The notes: generated by a model from the sequence alone, not told the origin. A stretch of 64,000 nt of DNA from Vibrio ishigakensis (GCF_024347675.1 NZ_AP024882.1:372001-436000); one strand, 5' to 3'. Counted from the first letter of the stretch, positions 44,237 through 53,485 are shown. Program-made: numbers and translations.

Positions 44237-45001
44237 ATGACTATAGAATTCGCACAAGCTGCTACCGAGCTACTTTCTCGTCGTGTAGCAGGTACTAAAG
44301 CCCCTCGCCTAGCAACCGAACAACGTCCAACCAACATTGAACAAGCGCTTCAAGTGCAAGCTGAAATGATCGCTCAGCGTACTGATGTAGTTACGGGCTG
44401 GAAATGTCTACAGCCTCTAGCAGAAGACAAGTTCGTGGTAGCGCCTATCTTTGCAGATAGCATCCAAAAAGGCGAAAGCTGCGAGCTATTCAAAGACAAC
44501 GGCAAGGCCCGCGTTGAGCCTGAAATTGCTTTCATTCTAGGTAAAGACCTGCCAGCAAAAGCAGAGGGTTACACAGAAGCTGAAATCAACGAAGCTATCG
44601 GTGCAACTCACATGGCTCTTGAGCTAATGCAAGCACGCTTTGCAGACGACAGCGGCGCTGAGTTCTATGAGAAACTGGCTGACTGCCTAGTAAACCAAGG
44701 AATGTTCATTGGTCCAGAGATCGACCGTGAAGTGGCATTCGCTGCCTCTAAAATCGACATCACAGTATCTCAAGGCGAAGCAGTACAGACCTTTGCCGGT
44801 GAACACCCAAACACTATGCCAGCTAGCCCAATCTACTGGCTGATTGACTTCATGTCTCGCCGTGGCACGAGCTTCAAAGCAGGTGAAGCCATCATTACTG
44901 GCTCATACTGTGGCATCGTTGAGGTAGATTTCGATAAAGCTACCGACATCAAATACACCGGTATTGGTGAGTATCAAGTTACCTTCAACGAGAAGAAGTA
45001 G
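44237..45001 (+). CDS. 2-Keto-4-pentenoate hydratase-like protein (FAH superfamily)
   Basis: The 254-residue cytoplasmic protein belongs to the fumarylacetoacetate hydrolase superfamily, in the MhpD/HpcG hydratase-decarboxylase branch. It shows GWKCLQPLAEDKFVVAPIFADSI, the metal ligands in RVEPEIAFILGKDLP (Glu-x-Glu), and ALELMQARFAD, with a C-terminal ITGSYCGIVEVDF segment. The family hydrates 2-hydroxydienoates in aromatic meta-cleavage or decarboxylates oxo-acids. No aromatic-degradation genes are adjacent, so the substrate is open. It is flanked by a divergent AraC gene and a downstream DeoR gene. Confidence 0.85.
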   Translation: MTIEFAQAATELLSRRVAGTKAPRLATEQRPTNIEQALQVQAEMIAQRTDVVTGWKCLQPLAEDKFVVAPIFADSIQKGESCELFKDNGKARVEPEIAFILGKDLPAKAEGYTEAEINEAIGATHMALELMQARFADDSGAEFYEKLADCLVNQGMFIGPEIDREVAFAASKIDITVSQGEAVQTFAGEHPNTMPASPIYWLIDFMSRRGTSFKAGEAIITGSYCGIVEVDFDKATDIKYTGIGEYQVTFNEKK

Positions 45002-45011
45002 CGGAAACATA

Positions 45012-45038
45012 AAGAGGGGCTAAAAGCTCCTCTTATTC
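45012..45038 (+). terminator. Terminator after the hydratase gene
   Basis: AAGAGGGGC (45012-45020) and GCTCCTCTT (45026-45034) form a 9-bp stem with one G-U pair and loop TAAAA, followed by ATTCTT. Confidence 0.75.
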
Positions 45039-45115
45039 TTCTAGCACACCCTTTCATTTCCTAATCATAGCTGTTAACGTTTTGTCACTAGTTTGAGATA
45101 CACCAAAGCACAGCC

Positions 45116-45877
45116 ATGATTCCTTCACAACGCCAATACGAAATGATGAAGCTTATCGATGAGAAAGAGTTCATCAGCATCTCTGAGCTCACCGAGCGTT
45201 TCGAAGTATCACATATGACTATCCGTCGCGATATCGAGAAGCTTGAAGCAGAGAGCTTAGTGGAGTCTGTAGTTGGCGGTGTAAAAAAGAGTATGCCAAG
45301 TGCCAGTGAGCCACTTCGTCATCAAAAAGAGAAGATTCGCCGCGAGCAAAAGCAAGCTATCGCTCGAGCTGCAGAACCTCTAATCGATACAGCAAAAGTG
45401 ATTTATCTGGACGCTGGCAGTACCTCTGCTCAGTTGGCGTATCGACTAAAGACTCGCGATGACCTCACTATCCTAACTAACGATCTCGCTATTCTAGAAT
45501 TCTTCATGACCCATGGCTTGAGTGAGGTCTACAGCACAGGCGGAAAGCTTGATAGAGAGAATGGCTCTTTTGTTGGTCAGCGCGCGGCAGATAGTATCAA
45601 TCAGTTCAATATCGATCTCGCCTTCATCTCAACTTCTTCTTTCAACAGTAAAGGCCTTGCTACTTCTAACGAGGGGAAAGTAGCTGTTAAACGCGCCGTA
45701 GCCGACGTAGCCAATCGCTGTATTCTTCTTGCGGATTCGGATAAATATGGCAATGCTTCGGCTCATCGATGCCTTCCACTGACCACCTTCGAGACCATCA
45801 TCACCGACTGTGACCTGACAGATACAGACAAAGAAGAGATGGAGATGCACTGCTCTACCGTTATTAGAGCAGAATAA
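45116..45877 (+). CDS. DeoR/GlpR-family transcriptional regulator
   Basis: This 253-residue repressor has a DeoR helix-turn-helix (residues 5-58; ISISELTERFEVSHMTIRRDIEKLEAESLVESVVGGV) and a DeoRC sensor domain (about 75-235) with IYLDAGSTSAQLAYRL, TNDLAILEF, DLAFISTSSFNSKGLATSNEG and the AVADVANRCILLADSDKYG phosphosugar-site block. Family members respond to sugar phosphates. No sugar operon is adjacent; it lies between the hydratase gene and a LuxR-type gene, so its target is unclear. Confidence 0.9.
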   Translation: MIPSQRQYEMMKLIDEKEFISISELTERFEVSHMTIRRDIEKLEAESLVESVVGGVKKSMPSASEPLRHQKEKIRREQKQAIARAAEPLIDTAKVIYLDAGSTSAQLAYRLKTRDDLTILTNDLAILEFFMTHGLSEVYSTGGKLDRENGSFVGQRAADSINQFNIDLAFISTSSFNSKGLATSNEGKVAVKRAVADVANRCILLADSDKYGNASAHRCLPLTTFETIITDCDLTDTDKEEMEMHCSTVIRAE

Positions 45878-45964
45878 TCCTACACTTATTGATCTGAGTG
45901 CATATCAAATACATTCACCAAGCTGATAGAATTAAATCAATCAGAAACAATTGGTTACATATGG

Positions 45965-46675
45965 ATGTACCTAGATCAGAAAGGGAAAGACTTTCCACAA
46001 CTCTCAGTTACCTCACCTATTTGGATTCAAAAAACGATAGAGGCGAGCCTACGCTTCTATGGTGTTGAGCAGGTTGCTTTTTATATCTTCGATGAAGATG
46101 AGAACATACAACACGAAATTATCGAGGTGATTGGTACAAATCTCGACATTAGCCCTTGGATACACAATCAAGGCAGCAAGATGCTCGGTTACTTTAAGCA
46201 TCAAACTCAGCAAGAGATAATAGAATCTCCACAGCGCTGCCGAGTTCTCTCGCATGATCTCAGCCTATATACCGGCGTTGCTGACCTTTGCTACGGTGCT
46301 CGAGCAGGTTTCTGTTTGTACTCTATCCTGCCACTAACCAAAACTGCCTTGATGAATATTCAGCAAAGCTGGAAGCTGATCCAAAGTTGGGCAAACTCTT
46401 GGGTGTCTCACTATCAGATGCTAGAGCATTGGGAGGCGCTGTATAACAAGAACCATCAAGACAGTCAGTTAACGCGCACCGAGAGCGATATCCTTGAGCT
46501 TCTAGTATCTGGACTAAACGGCCCTGAAATAGCCAATCTAAGGTCTGTTTCCAAAGAGACCATTAAAAGCCAGATCAAGAGCATTCTGCATAAGACCCAA
46601 TGCCGACATCAGAACGAACTAGTAAGTCGATTCTGCTTTGGGCACTGGGTAGCGAGACCTAAACTGGAAAGCTAA
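45965..46675 (+). CDS. LuxR-type helix-turn-helix regulator
   Basis: This 236-residue protein has a C-terminal LuxR/GerE DNA-binding domain (about residues 160-225; LTRTESDILELLVSGLNGPEIANLRSVSKETIKSQIKSILHKT) and an N-terminal region of about 150 residues with no recognised sensor family, although the CYGARAGFCLYSILPLTKTALMN segment is GAF-like in feel. It lacks a response-regulator receiver domain. No autoinducer synthase gene is nearby. Its stop overlaps the stop of the convergent PQ-loop gene by 4 bases. Confidence 0.85.
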   Translation: MYLDQKGKDFPQLSVTSPIWIQKTIEASLRFYGVEQVAFYIFDEDENIQHEIIEVIGTNLDISPWIHNQGSKMLGYFKHQTQQEIIESPQRCRVLSHDLSLYTGVADLCYGARAGFCLYSILPLTKTALMNIQQSWKLIQSWANSWVSHYQMLEHWEALYNKNHQDSQLTRTESDILELLVSGLNGPEIANLRSVSKETIKSQIKSILHKTQCRHQNELVSRFCFGHWVARPKLES

Positions 46676-47295
46676 GACGCACACTCGCAACTTTCTAAAC
46701 ACTGTGCTTGCTTGGCTCTGTGCTTGAGCGCTTTGGTGCGCACAATCAAAATAGCAAACACTAGGAAATTCACGCCCGTCATAGCGACGGTAAATGACGC
46801 CGTCTCTACCGATATAGTATTGAGCACTGCAGTTGCTGCGCCAAAGCGAATACCGTTTAGTAGCCAAGTTGATGGAGTCTCATGACTTGGGTTTATCCAA
46901 GCATTTCGAATAGTCGGAATCGAGGCGATAACATTGATGGTAGCGGCCATAAGCGCTGCCACAGCACCACTAGTGAAATACCAGACTGGAATCGCCATCA
47001 AGCTAGCTGTAAGGAAAACCTTGTCGCTCTTGGTAGCGTCGGAGGCATTCTTAAAGGTAGAGATTGCGATGATCAGTGCGGACACCGCCCCTATCGCAAT
47101 CGGAATTAAGCCAATGCCTCCGTGACCCAGCGCCGCAATGGTAATGGAAATACCGCCAATAAGCGCCCAGATAAGCCAGGTATAGAAGTGTGGCTTGATG
47201 TTACCGCGCACAGTGTTGAGCACATAGGGAACATAGCTATACACAGTAATAGCGGTAATGATTGCAGTAACGGAGAGCTTGATTGCCGGAGTCAT
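46672..47295 (-). CDS. PQ-loop-like multi-helix membrane protein
   Basis: The 207-residue protein has six or seven predicted helices and two PQ-loop-like repeats: YVPYVLNTVRGNIKPHFYTWLIWALIGG (about residues 21-48) and IASIPTIRNAWINPSHETPSTWLLNGIRFG (about 120-150), related by the Pro-x-x-x-x-x-x-Arg/Asn pattern of SWEET/SemiSWEET-type transporters. It could be a tandem SemiSWEET-like carrier, but the usual PQ dipeptide is changed. The C-terminus is Cys-rich (CLESCECAS). It is monocistronic and convergent with the LuxR gene. Confidence 0.7.
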   Translation of the reverse strand: MTPAIKLSVTAIITAITVYSYVPYVLNTVRGNIKPHFYTWLIWALIGGISITIAALGHGGIGLIPIAIGAVSALIIAISTFKNASDATKSDKVFLTASLMAIPVWYFTSGAVAALMAATINVIASIPTIRNAWINPSHETPSTWLLNGIRFGAATAVLNTISVETASFTVAMTGVNFLVFAILIVRTKALKHRAKQAQCLESCECAS

Positions 47296-47506
47296 GGTTA
47301 TTAATTCGGTAAATGAGACCTGCCAAGGTTAACCAAAGCTCAGAAAAAACGCGATAAAGATCACATAGATTCATAACAATCAAAGATTGCATGCATGATC
47401 TCAGCTGCTTATTTCCACGCAACATATCAGCTATAGATAGTATTCATTATCTGAACACTATCTAACCCATTACCCTAGGCACACGCTCCACGCTTAGGGT
47501 AAATCT

Positions 47507-48157
47507 ATGTCTCGGTTTCTTGTAACCACCTTAATTGCTTCTAGTTTTTGGGTTTCATCTGGCCACGCGTTGGCTAAAAACGACAAACAGACACCAGACA
47601 TGGCTGATCCAACTGCAGTCTACTCTAGCGTTGGAGCGCACCTCTACACCAATGGTGACCTTGACCTATCCGCAGGCTTCGCATGGGGCAAAAATTTGCT
47701 CGGTGTGGAATCTAAAGGCGGATTCGATGCGCTTAACTTTCGCTATGCACACATGAACCTGTGGAACAATCTAGGTGTCTACGCTGAATCCACGATTCAA
47801 ATGGAAGAGGACTTCGGCTCCACCGCGACTGTCGGAGCAATATCCACACTCAAACTTGGTGACAGGCTAACCTTCTATCCAATACTAACTCTGGGCGGTC
47901 TAGAAGTTCGAGAGGATAAATGGATAACCACCACTACATTCGGTGCCTACACCCGCTTCAAATTAGAAAAAGGCTTTTCACTGGGCTTAGATCCTTTTGT
48001 CACCTATGGTGAATCGGACTACAACAGCCTGAGTACTGACGTGTTCATAAACTACCAATATAGAAACCATCAAGTCCGACTGGGCTATACAGGCTCGAGT
48101 GTGGAGTCGTCGAACTTCGATGGCGAAGGCTACCTTGAGTACAAGATGGCGTTCTAG
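47507..48157 (+). CDS. Predicted outer-membrane beta-barrel protein
   Basis: This 216-residue exported protein has a signal peptide ending HALA (about residues 1-23) followed by alternating beta-strand sequence and a C-terminal Phe (YLEYKMAF), the usual outer-membrane assembly signal. The size suits an 8- to 10-strand barrel. No family name is recognised. Its stop overlaps that of the convergent zevB-like gene by 4 bases. A role in permeability or metal uptake next to zevAB is conceivable but unproven. Confidence 0.7.
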   Translation: MSRFLVTTLIASSFWVSSGHALAKNDKQTPDMADPTAVYSSVGAHLYTNGDLDLSAGFAWGKNLLGVESKGGFDALNFRYAHMNLWNNLGVYAESTIQMEEDFGSTATVGAISTLKLGDRLTFYPILTLGGLEVREDKWITTTTFGAYTRFKLEKGFSLGLDPFVTYGESDYNSLSTDVFINYQYRNHQVRLGYTGSSVESSNFDGEGYLEYKMAF

Positions 48158-48975
48158 TTCACTAAGTTAAGTGTCGAGACATCAGCAAACTTAAACAGTA
48201 CTATGCCTGATGCGATTAGAAGAGCAGACAACAGAAGGGAAACCGACCTTGGCAATTCTTGATGCTCTTGTTCCTGAATAAAAGCCTTGGTCGCCAGCGC
48301 CTTATACACGAGAAGTGAGTTAGTGGTCGCCGTCCCAACCGCCATAGTGTATGCACTTACTACACCCAACAGCTCGGCATGGAAAGTATTGGCAAAGAAA
48401 AGGACTAAGATCGCACCGGTACAAGGTCTCATGCCGACTAGCAACAACGGCTTCCACGATCCTTTGCTTATTTTTTGCGACAACTTAGAGCTGAACTGCA
48501 CTAACGCCTGCTTTATCCCAACCAAAATAATCAAGGTAGCGCACGCTTGAGTCAGCACCTTAACGTTATTGGAAAGGCTTAAGGATAATATCTCGGAGAG
48601 ATAGGTCGCACCAAACACCAACACACATGCCGATGTGGCCTGCAGGGCAGCGACCAGAAGCACCAGCTGTAAACTCTTAAACCGAGAATAGCCGTTAACT
48701 AGGCTCATACTGACGATCATCGTCTTACCATGACCGGGGGCTATGGAATGAATCAGTCCGTAGAGAAACGTGGCTAAAAGCAATCCAAATATATAACTCC
48801 AGCGGCCTTGTCCTGCATAGAAGAGCGAGGTACTGATGTGTTCCACCAACTCGCGCTGCGCGCTAGACATCTGCATCCACAGCATTGGAAAGTTCTTCCA
48901 TACTAAGATGCCCAAGATCAGAACTATACCGCCCAATAAGGCTTTTCTGTTTACTCGTTTATTTATCACAGTCAA
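48154..48975 (-). CDS. zevB: NicO-family metal permease, ZevB-like
   Basis: This 273-residue inner-membrane protein of the NicO (RcnA/NixA-related) family has about seven helices, with the metal-site motif LIHSIAPGHGKTMIV at residues 74-88 and a second motif GMRPCTGAILVLFF further on. It overlaps the DUF1007 gene by 17 bases; this pair matches ZevA-ZevB of Haemophilus influenzae, which is needed for zinc acquisition. The Zur-like site upstream of the pair supports zinc rather than nickel or cobalt. Direction of transport is inferred from that system. Confidence 0.85.
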   Translation of the reverse strand: MTVINKRVNRKALLGGIVLILGILVWKNFPMLWMQMSSAQRELVEHISTSLFYAGQGRWSYIFGLLLATFLYGLIHSIAPGHGKTMIVSMSLVNGYSRFKSLQLVLLVAALQATSACVLVFGATYLSEILSLSLSNNVKVLTQACATLIILVGIKQALVQFSSKLSQKISKGSWKPLLLVGMRPCTGAILVLFFANTFHAELLGVVSAYTMAVGTATTNSLLVYKALATKAFIQEQEHQELPRSVSLLLSALLIASGIVLFKFADVSTLNLVN

Positions 48976-49621
48976 TCACAGCCTTCTGCGTAAATAGTTT
49001 GCCTAGTTCATCATCTGGGTCACTATCGACAGCTAGAGACATGGCATAAGCGATCTGCTCCGAGGTAGGCTTAGGCTCAATCACCTTAATATGGCAATTA
49101 CCCTGATAGTTATCACTGAAGCTCACCTCTGCTCGCTTATCCCAGCTCATATCTATGTAATAGGTTGGATCGAAGATAAACAGGCTCAAATCTGGGGTGT
49201 CTAGGCTGACGGGTTCGGCAAGTTCTAACTCGAATTGCAGTCTCATCCTTGGACCTATCATGGAGATCTCACCAATATCTACCTGCTTATAACGAATGGG
49301 CTCATCCTTGGTGTAGAAATAGGTGAAGTAGTGCTTATAGAGCAGGTTCTCTAGGATATCCCCTTGCAGCTTGTGAAATACCTCTTTCCGGTTTTGAGGA
49401 GTGATTCTCTGCCCTGCAAAGGTATATGCCGTAGTCATAGGGTCGAAAGACCAATCCATGCTGATGGAGACTATTTTGCCGTCTTTAACGTTCAATACAC
49501 TGTTAGTTGAAACCCAAGAGTGTGGATGGGCAAAGCTTGATGTTGAGAAGACAAGAGCGCATAAAATAGATGCATACCCAATAAACCGGATATGCATCTT
49601 ACTGAATTTAATAAGAAACAT
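48959..49621 (-). CDS. zevA: DUF1007 periplasmic protein, ZevA-like
   Basis: This 220-residue exported protein of DUF1007 has a signal peptide (residues 9-31, ending SFA) and a mature N-terminus starting HPHSWV, the conserved His pair of the family that may bind zinc. It should work with the ZevB-like permease, whose gene overlaps it by 17 bases. Two in-frame starts exist: ATG 49621 and ATG 49597. The second gives a normal-length signal peptide but neither has a strong ribosome site. A Zur-like palindrome lies immediately upstream. Confidence 0.85.
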   Translation of the reverse strand: MFLIKFSKMHIRFIGYASILCALVFSTSSFAHPHSWVSTNSVLNVKDGKIVSISMDWSFDPMTTAYTFAGQRITPQNRKEVFHKLQGDILENLLYKHYFTYFYTKDEPIRYKQVDIGEISMIGPRMRLQFELELAEPVSLDTPDLSLFIFDPTYYIDMSWDKRAEVSFSDNYQGNCHIKVIEPKPTSEQIAYAMSLAVDSDPDDELGKLFTQKAVIDCDK

Positions 49622-49626
49622 GTTTC

Positions 49627-49648
49627 AAATGATATAGTGTAACATTAC
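49627..49648. promoter_or_regulatory. Zur-like operator of zevAB
   Basis: An AT-rich imperfect inverted repeat has half-sites AATGATATA and TGTAACATT (reverse AATGTTACA), closely like the gamma-proteobacterial Zur site pattern AATGTTATA-N-TATAACATT. Its position just before the first zevA codon fits repression by zinc-loaded Zur. Confidence 0.65.
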
Positions 49649-49730
49649 GGTAATTAGTAACCTATTCCGCACTAAAGTTCACTTATTTCTTATCTTGGAG
49701 CGGGATTGACTGTTACATAAGTTTGCGAAC

Positions 49731-49943
49731 TTAACTCACCTTAATCACGTTTGGATGCTTAGCAGTAGCCATTTCATGATAGATATCGTCCAGATATCCA
49801 GCGAGTTGATCCTCAGTCAATTCTTCAGGGATCACCACATCGTAGACTCGCACTGCCATCCCAACATCGCTGTCGCGAAACAACTGCCATTCGCCCGACT
49901 TTCGCAGAACCTTCATTGGGGTGCCAAATACGTTGAATCTCAT
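49731..49943 (-). CDS. Small conserved-type protein, DUF7661-like
   Basis: This 70-residue soluble protein begins MRFNVFGTPMKVLRKSGEW and contains IPEELTEDQLAGYLDDIYHEMA. The layout of a short beta sheet followed by a helix resembles a small family found across Vibrio and Shewanella (DUF7661, from memory). No function is known. GGAG lies 7 bases before the ATG, which supports expression. It is a single gene between zevAB and eptA. Confidence 0.65.
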   Translation of the reverse strand: MRFNVFGTPMKVLRKSGEWQLFRDSDVGMAVRVYDVVIPEELTEDQLAGYLDDIYHEMATAKHPNVIKVS

Positions 49944-50202
49944 TGATGATCTCCTTTTTTGCTGAGCTCTTTGAACCTTCTAATAAGCTACTCATATCCC
50001 AAAACATATGCAACGCATTGATTTTACAATCAAACCACTAATGCGCTATTTACGACTAAACTTATAGCCCAAGCTCAAAAAACGAACAAACTCATAATAA
50101 TTTCAATCTAATATTTACTCAGCCACAACCCTGTAGAGAACTGCTACGTTCCCCGCACTTTCAGAGTTGTCACTATCCAAAAACGTTTGGAAAGGGGGGA
50201 AA

Positions 50203-51825
50203 ATGCAGTTCTTATTTCGCATGATCACTGGGCAATACCGCTTAGTTTGGATCGTGTCTTTCGTCTACTCAGCACTATTTAACTTTGCCTTTTTTCGAGA
50301 CTTTACCACCGCTTTTCCGCTAGATGCCGGAAACTGGGGCTTTTTCATCAGCGTTTGCTTCTTCCTTTTTGCTGTTCACATCTTTGTTTTCTCACTTCTT
50401 GCTGGACGCCTATTCACTAAGCTCGTGTTGAGTTTGGGTTTCCTAATTGGAGCAAGTGCTGCCTACTTTTCATGGACCTACGGCATAGTGATCGACACCG
50501 TTATGCTACAAAACATCCTTGAAACAGATACTGGAGAGGCATTCGGACTCTTTTCCATTGAGCTTGTGGCCGCCATGATTATTGGTGCTCTGCTTCCTAT
50601 CTATCTGGTTTGGAAAGCACCAGTGGGCTACCAAAACTTCTGGCGAGAGAGCCGTGCGAAACTCTTCTCCATGACCTTTGCACTGCTTATCATTGCCATT
50701 GCATTAGTTCCATTTAGCGCTAACTACGCCTCTTTTTTCCGAGAATATAAGCACGTTCGCTACTATTCAGCACCACTTTTCCCTGTTTACTCAGCCGGGA
50801 AATACATCGCTAAGGCCAATGCTAAGCCGCACCCGACCGAAGATCAGATGGAAGTAGTCGCGGCTGATGCCAAGGTGGTTCATCCAGATAAAAAGCATGA
50901 CCTTATTGTCCTTATCGTAGGTGAAACAGGGCGTTGGGATCACTTTGGATTAAACGGATATGAGCGAGATACCAATCCTCGTCTAAGCAAACGTAAGGGC
51001 GTCATTAGTTTCACCCATATGACCAGCTGCGGAACTTCAACAGCCGTTTCAGTACCCTGCATGTTCTCATCCGATCCTCGTAGTGACTTTAATGGTGACT
51101 CCATCTACTACAAACTGAATGCTCTAGATACCCTAAAGGAGAACAATGTTGCTGTGCTTTGGCGTGATAACAATTCCTCTTCAAAAGGCGTAGCAGAACG
51201 CGTTGATTATCAATCATTTAGGTCATCAGATATCAATACCGTCTGTGATCCAGAATGCCGTGACACTGGCATGTTAGTAGGTCTGGATGACTATGTAGAG
51301 CAGCACCCAGACCAAGACGTAGTAGTCGTACTCCACGCTTTAGGCAGTCACGGCCCTGAGTATTACAAGCGCTACCCTGCGGCATTTGAGAAGTTCAAGC
51401 CAGTGTGTAAAAGCAACCAACTCGCCAGTTGTAGTCATGAAGAGATAGTTAATGCCTATGACAACACCATGCTGTTCAACGACTTCTTTATCGATAAAAG
51501 TATCGCTTGGCTGGAGAACTACTCAACTGACTATCACACCGCCCTTTTCTATGTAGCTGACCATGGTGAGTCTCTGGGTGAAAATGATGTTTACCTTCAC
51601 GGAATGCCTTTCGCTTTCGCGCCAGAAAGCCAAAAGCACGTTGGAGCGATTGCTTGGGTAAATGAAGGTTCAGAGTACAAATATGAGGATGTGGTGAAAA
51701 ACAAAGACGTTCCTTTCTCACAGGACAACTTCTACTGTTCCGTGCTTTCTTTATTGGACGTTGAAACCAGTATCTGCGGTCACGAACAGTCGGTTTTCTA
51801 CCCACATACCGAACAAGATCAGTAG
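50203..51825 (+). CDS. eptA: Lipid A phosphoethanolamine transferase EptA
   Basis: This inner-membrane enzyme transfers phosphoethanolamine from phosphatidylethanolamine to lipid A in the periplasm, lowering surface charge and polymyxin binding. The 540-residue product has five N-terminal helices (about residues 10-175) and a zinc-dependent sulfatase-fold domain. Glu241 in IVGETGRWDHFGLNGY and the nucleophile Thr280 in SCGTSTAVSVPCMFS (C276 and C286 flanking) match the catalytic residues of EptA/MCR enzymes; VADHGESLGENDVYLHG is also present. ATG 50203 follows AAAGGGGGG; an in-frame GTG/ATG upstream at 50167 has no site. No PhoPQ- or PmrAB-type genes are adjacent. Confidence 0.94.
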   Translation: MQFLFRMITGQYRLVWIVSFVYSALFNFAFFRDFTTAFPLDAGNWGFFISVCFFLFAVHIFVFSLLAGRLFTKLVLSLGFLIGASAAYFSWTYGIVIDTVMLQNILETDTGEAFGLFSIELVAAMIIGALLPIYLVWKAPVGYQNFWRESRAKLFSMTFALLIIAIALVPFSANYASFFREYKHVRYYSAPLFPVYSAGKYIAKANAKPHPTEDQMEVVAADAKVVHPDKKHDLIVLIVGETGRWDHFGLNGYERDTNPRLSKRKGVISFTHMTSCGTSTAVSVPCMFSSDPRSDFNGDSIYYKLNALDTLKENNVAVLWRDNNSSSKGVAERVDYQSFRSSDINTVCDPECRDTGMLVGLDDYVEQHPDQDVVVVLHALGSHGPEYYKRYPAAFEKFKPVCKSNQLASCSHEEIVNAYDNTMLFNDFFIDKSIAWLENYSTDYHTALFYVADHGESLGENDVYLHGMPFAFAPESQKHVGAIAWVNEGSEYKYEDVVKNKDVPFSQDNFYCSVLSLLDVETSICGHEQSVFYPHTEQDQ

Positions 51826-51839
51826 TTTATAAGCGAATC

Positions 51840-51870
51840 AGGCGCCTCAAATAAAAGAGGCGCCTTTTTT
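51840..51870 (+). terminator. Rho-independent terminator of eptA
   Basis: AGGCGCCTC (51840-51848) and GAGGCGCCT (51857-51865) form a 9-bp stem with an 8-base loop and a six-T tail. Confidence 0.92.
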
Positions 51871-52014
51871 ACAAATATAGAGAGAATTTCGTACCGTATT
51901 TGCACACTTACATCTCGATTAGCTCTTTTTTTGGAATATTTCCTATAGTTCTAGCCATAAATGTGCACTTGGTTGCACCACATTCCCTAAAAATTCATCA
52001 CTAAAGGAACGAGT

Positions 52015-53472
52015 ATGAGCACCAAAACATCTCGGTTTAAGCTACCCACGGTTTACACCATACTGTTTTTAATCATCGCCCTAGTCGCGGCTATGACTTG
52101 GGTAATCCCAGCAGGTAAATACGACTACAAAACCGCAGATACCGGTCAACTTATCAAGGCTGCAGATGTTGCCGACTATTCCGGTGGCGAACGTCTACTA
52201 CCCGTTCCGGGGTCATACACTGAGCTTGAGTCTTCTCCGCAAGGCGTCGGTGATGTGCTATTAGCACCTATCAAAGGCTTCCACGAATCGGTTGATGTCG
52301 CACTTTTCGTTATCATCATTGGTGGCTTCCTAGCTGTGACTATGAGCACAGGTGCCATGGATGCCGGCGTTGCCGCCGTGGTAGATAGATTCAAGGGTCG
52401 AGAACAATTTTTAATCCCAATTCTAATGACCCTGTTTGCTATTGGTGGCACCTCATTTGGTATGGCTGAAGAGACAGTCGCCTTTTGGGCCCTGATCATG
52501 CCGGTGATGAGCGCTGCAGGGTACGACCGTATGGTTACGGCTGGTGTTATCCTGCTTGGCTCAGGTGTGGGCGTGCTGGCCTCAACGGTAAACCCTTTTG
52601 CTACAGGGATCGCATCCCGATTTGCAGGCTTGCCTATCGGTGAGGGCGTAGTGCTCCGCCTTATTATCTGGGCAACGCTGTTGCTTATCGCTATCGTATA
52701 TGTGATGCGTTACGCCAAGAAAACCAAGGCAGACAAGTCTCAATCTATTCTTGCAGGCATCGAGTTTGATGATGAGTTCAGTAAAGAGCCTCAAACCTTA
52801 GAGTTCACTCCAATCCGCAAGCTCACCATGAGTGTGTTCTTCGGTACTTTCTTGGTTATGATCTACGGCGTGATCCCTTGGTCTGATATGGGTATTGAGT
52901 TTATCCCAACCCTAGGTTGGTGGTTCGATGAGCTTTCTACCTTGTTCTTCACCGCATCTATCATCATCGCACTGATCAACCGCATGCCTGAGGCGAAATA
53001 CATAGAGAAGTTTATCGAGGGTGCTCGTGACCTTATCGGTGTTGCACTAGTAGTAGCGGTTGCTCGTGGTATCTATGTGGTTATGGGCGATGGCCAGATC
53101 ATCGATTCAATCCTGAACTGGTCTGAAGGCATGGTACAGGGGCTAAACGGCGGCGTATTTACCGTGGTGGCTTATGTAGTACACATAGTGCTGGCTTTCT
53201 TTATCCCATCCACTTCAGGTCTAGCAACCGTGTCTATGCCACTGATGGGCCCGTTAGCAGATTTCTCAAACGTAAGCCGTGATGTAATGGTAACCGCCTA
53301 TCAATCGGCATCGGGTTGGATCAACCTATTCGCTCCAACTGCAGGCCACTTAGTCGCGGGGCTTGCTCTAGCAAAAATCCCTTACGACAAATTCCTCAAG
53401 TGGGTAATGCCGTTTATCGTTATCGCTTTCTTGGTGACCGCAACACTGCTGTTTGTCGGTGCAACGCTTTAA
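52015..53472 (+). CDS. YfcC-family transporter
   Basis: This 485-residue inner-membrane protein of the YfcC/DcuC-like family has about 11-12 helices. It has the N-terminal KLPTVYTILFLIIALVAAMTWVIPAGKYDY, the SFGMAEETVAFWALIMPVM hairpin and STSGLATVSMPLMGPLADF, all typical of YfcC proteins, which are thought to carry amino acids, peptides or C4-dicarboxylates. The substrate is not known. AAAGGAACG precedes the ATG. The gene is monocistronic, with a terminator after it. Confidence 0.88.
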   Translation: MSTKTSRFKLPTVYTILFLIIALVAAMTWVIPAGKYDYKTADTGQLIKAADVADYSGGERLLPVPGSYTELESSPQGVGDVLLAPIKGFHESVDVALFVIIIGGFLAVTMSTGAMDAGVAAVVDRFKGREQFLIPILMTLFAIGGTSFGMAEETVAFWALIMPVMSAAGYDRMVTAGVILLGSGVGVLASTVNPFATGIASRFAGLPIGEGVVLRLIIWATLLLIAIVYVMRYAKKTKADKSQSILAGIEFDDEFSKEPQTLEFTPIRKLTMSVFFGTFLVMIYGVIPWSDMGIEFIPTLGWWFDELSTLFFTASIIIALINRMPEAKYIEKFIEGARDLIGVALVVAVARGIYVVMGDGQIIDSILNWSEGMVQGLNGGVFTVVAYVVHIVLAFFIPSTSGLATVSMPLMGPLADFSNVSRDVMVTAYQSASGWINLFAPTAGHLVAGLALAKIPYDKFLKWVMPFIVIAFLVTATLLFVGATL

Positions 53473-53485
53473 CACTGACCTAAAA

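Noticed and set aside
49755..49946. 63-residue plus-strand frame opposite the DUF7661-like gene
   Set aside because: The minus-strand frame has a ribosome site and family-like sequence; this one has neither.
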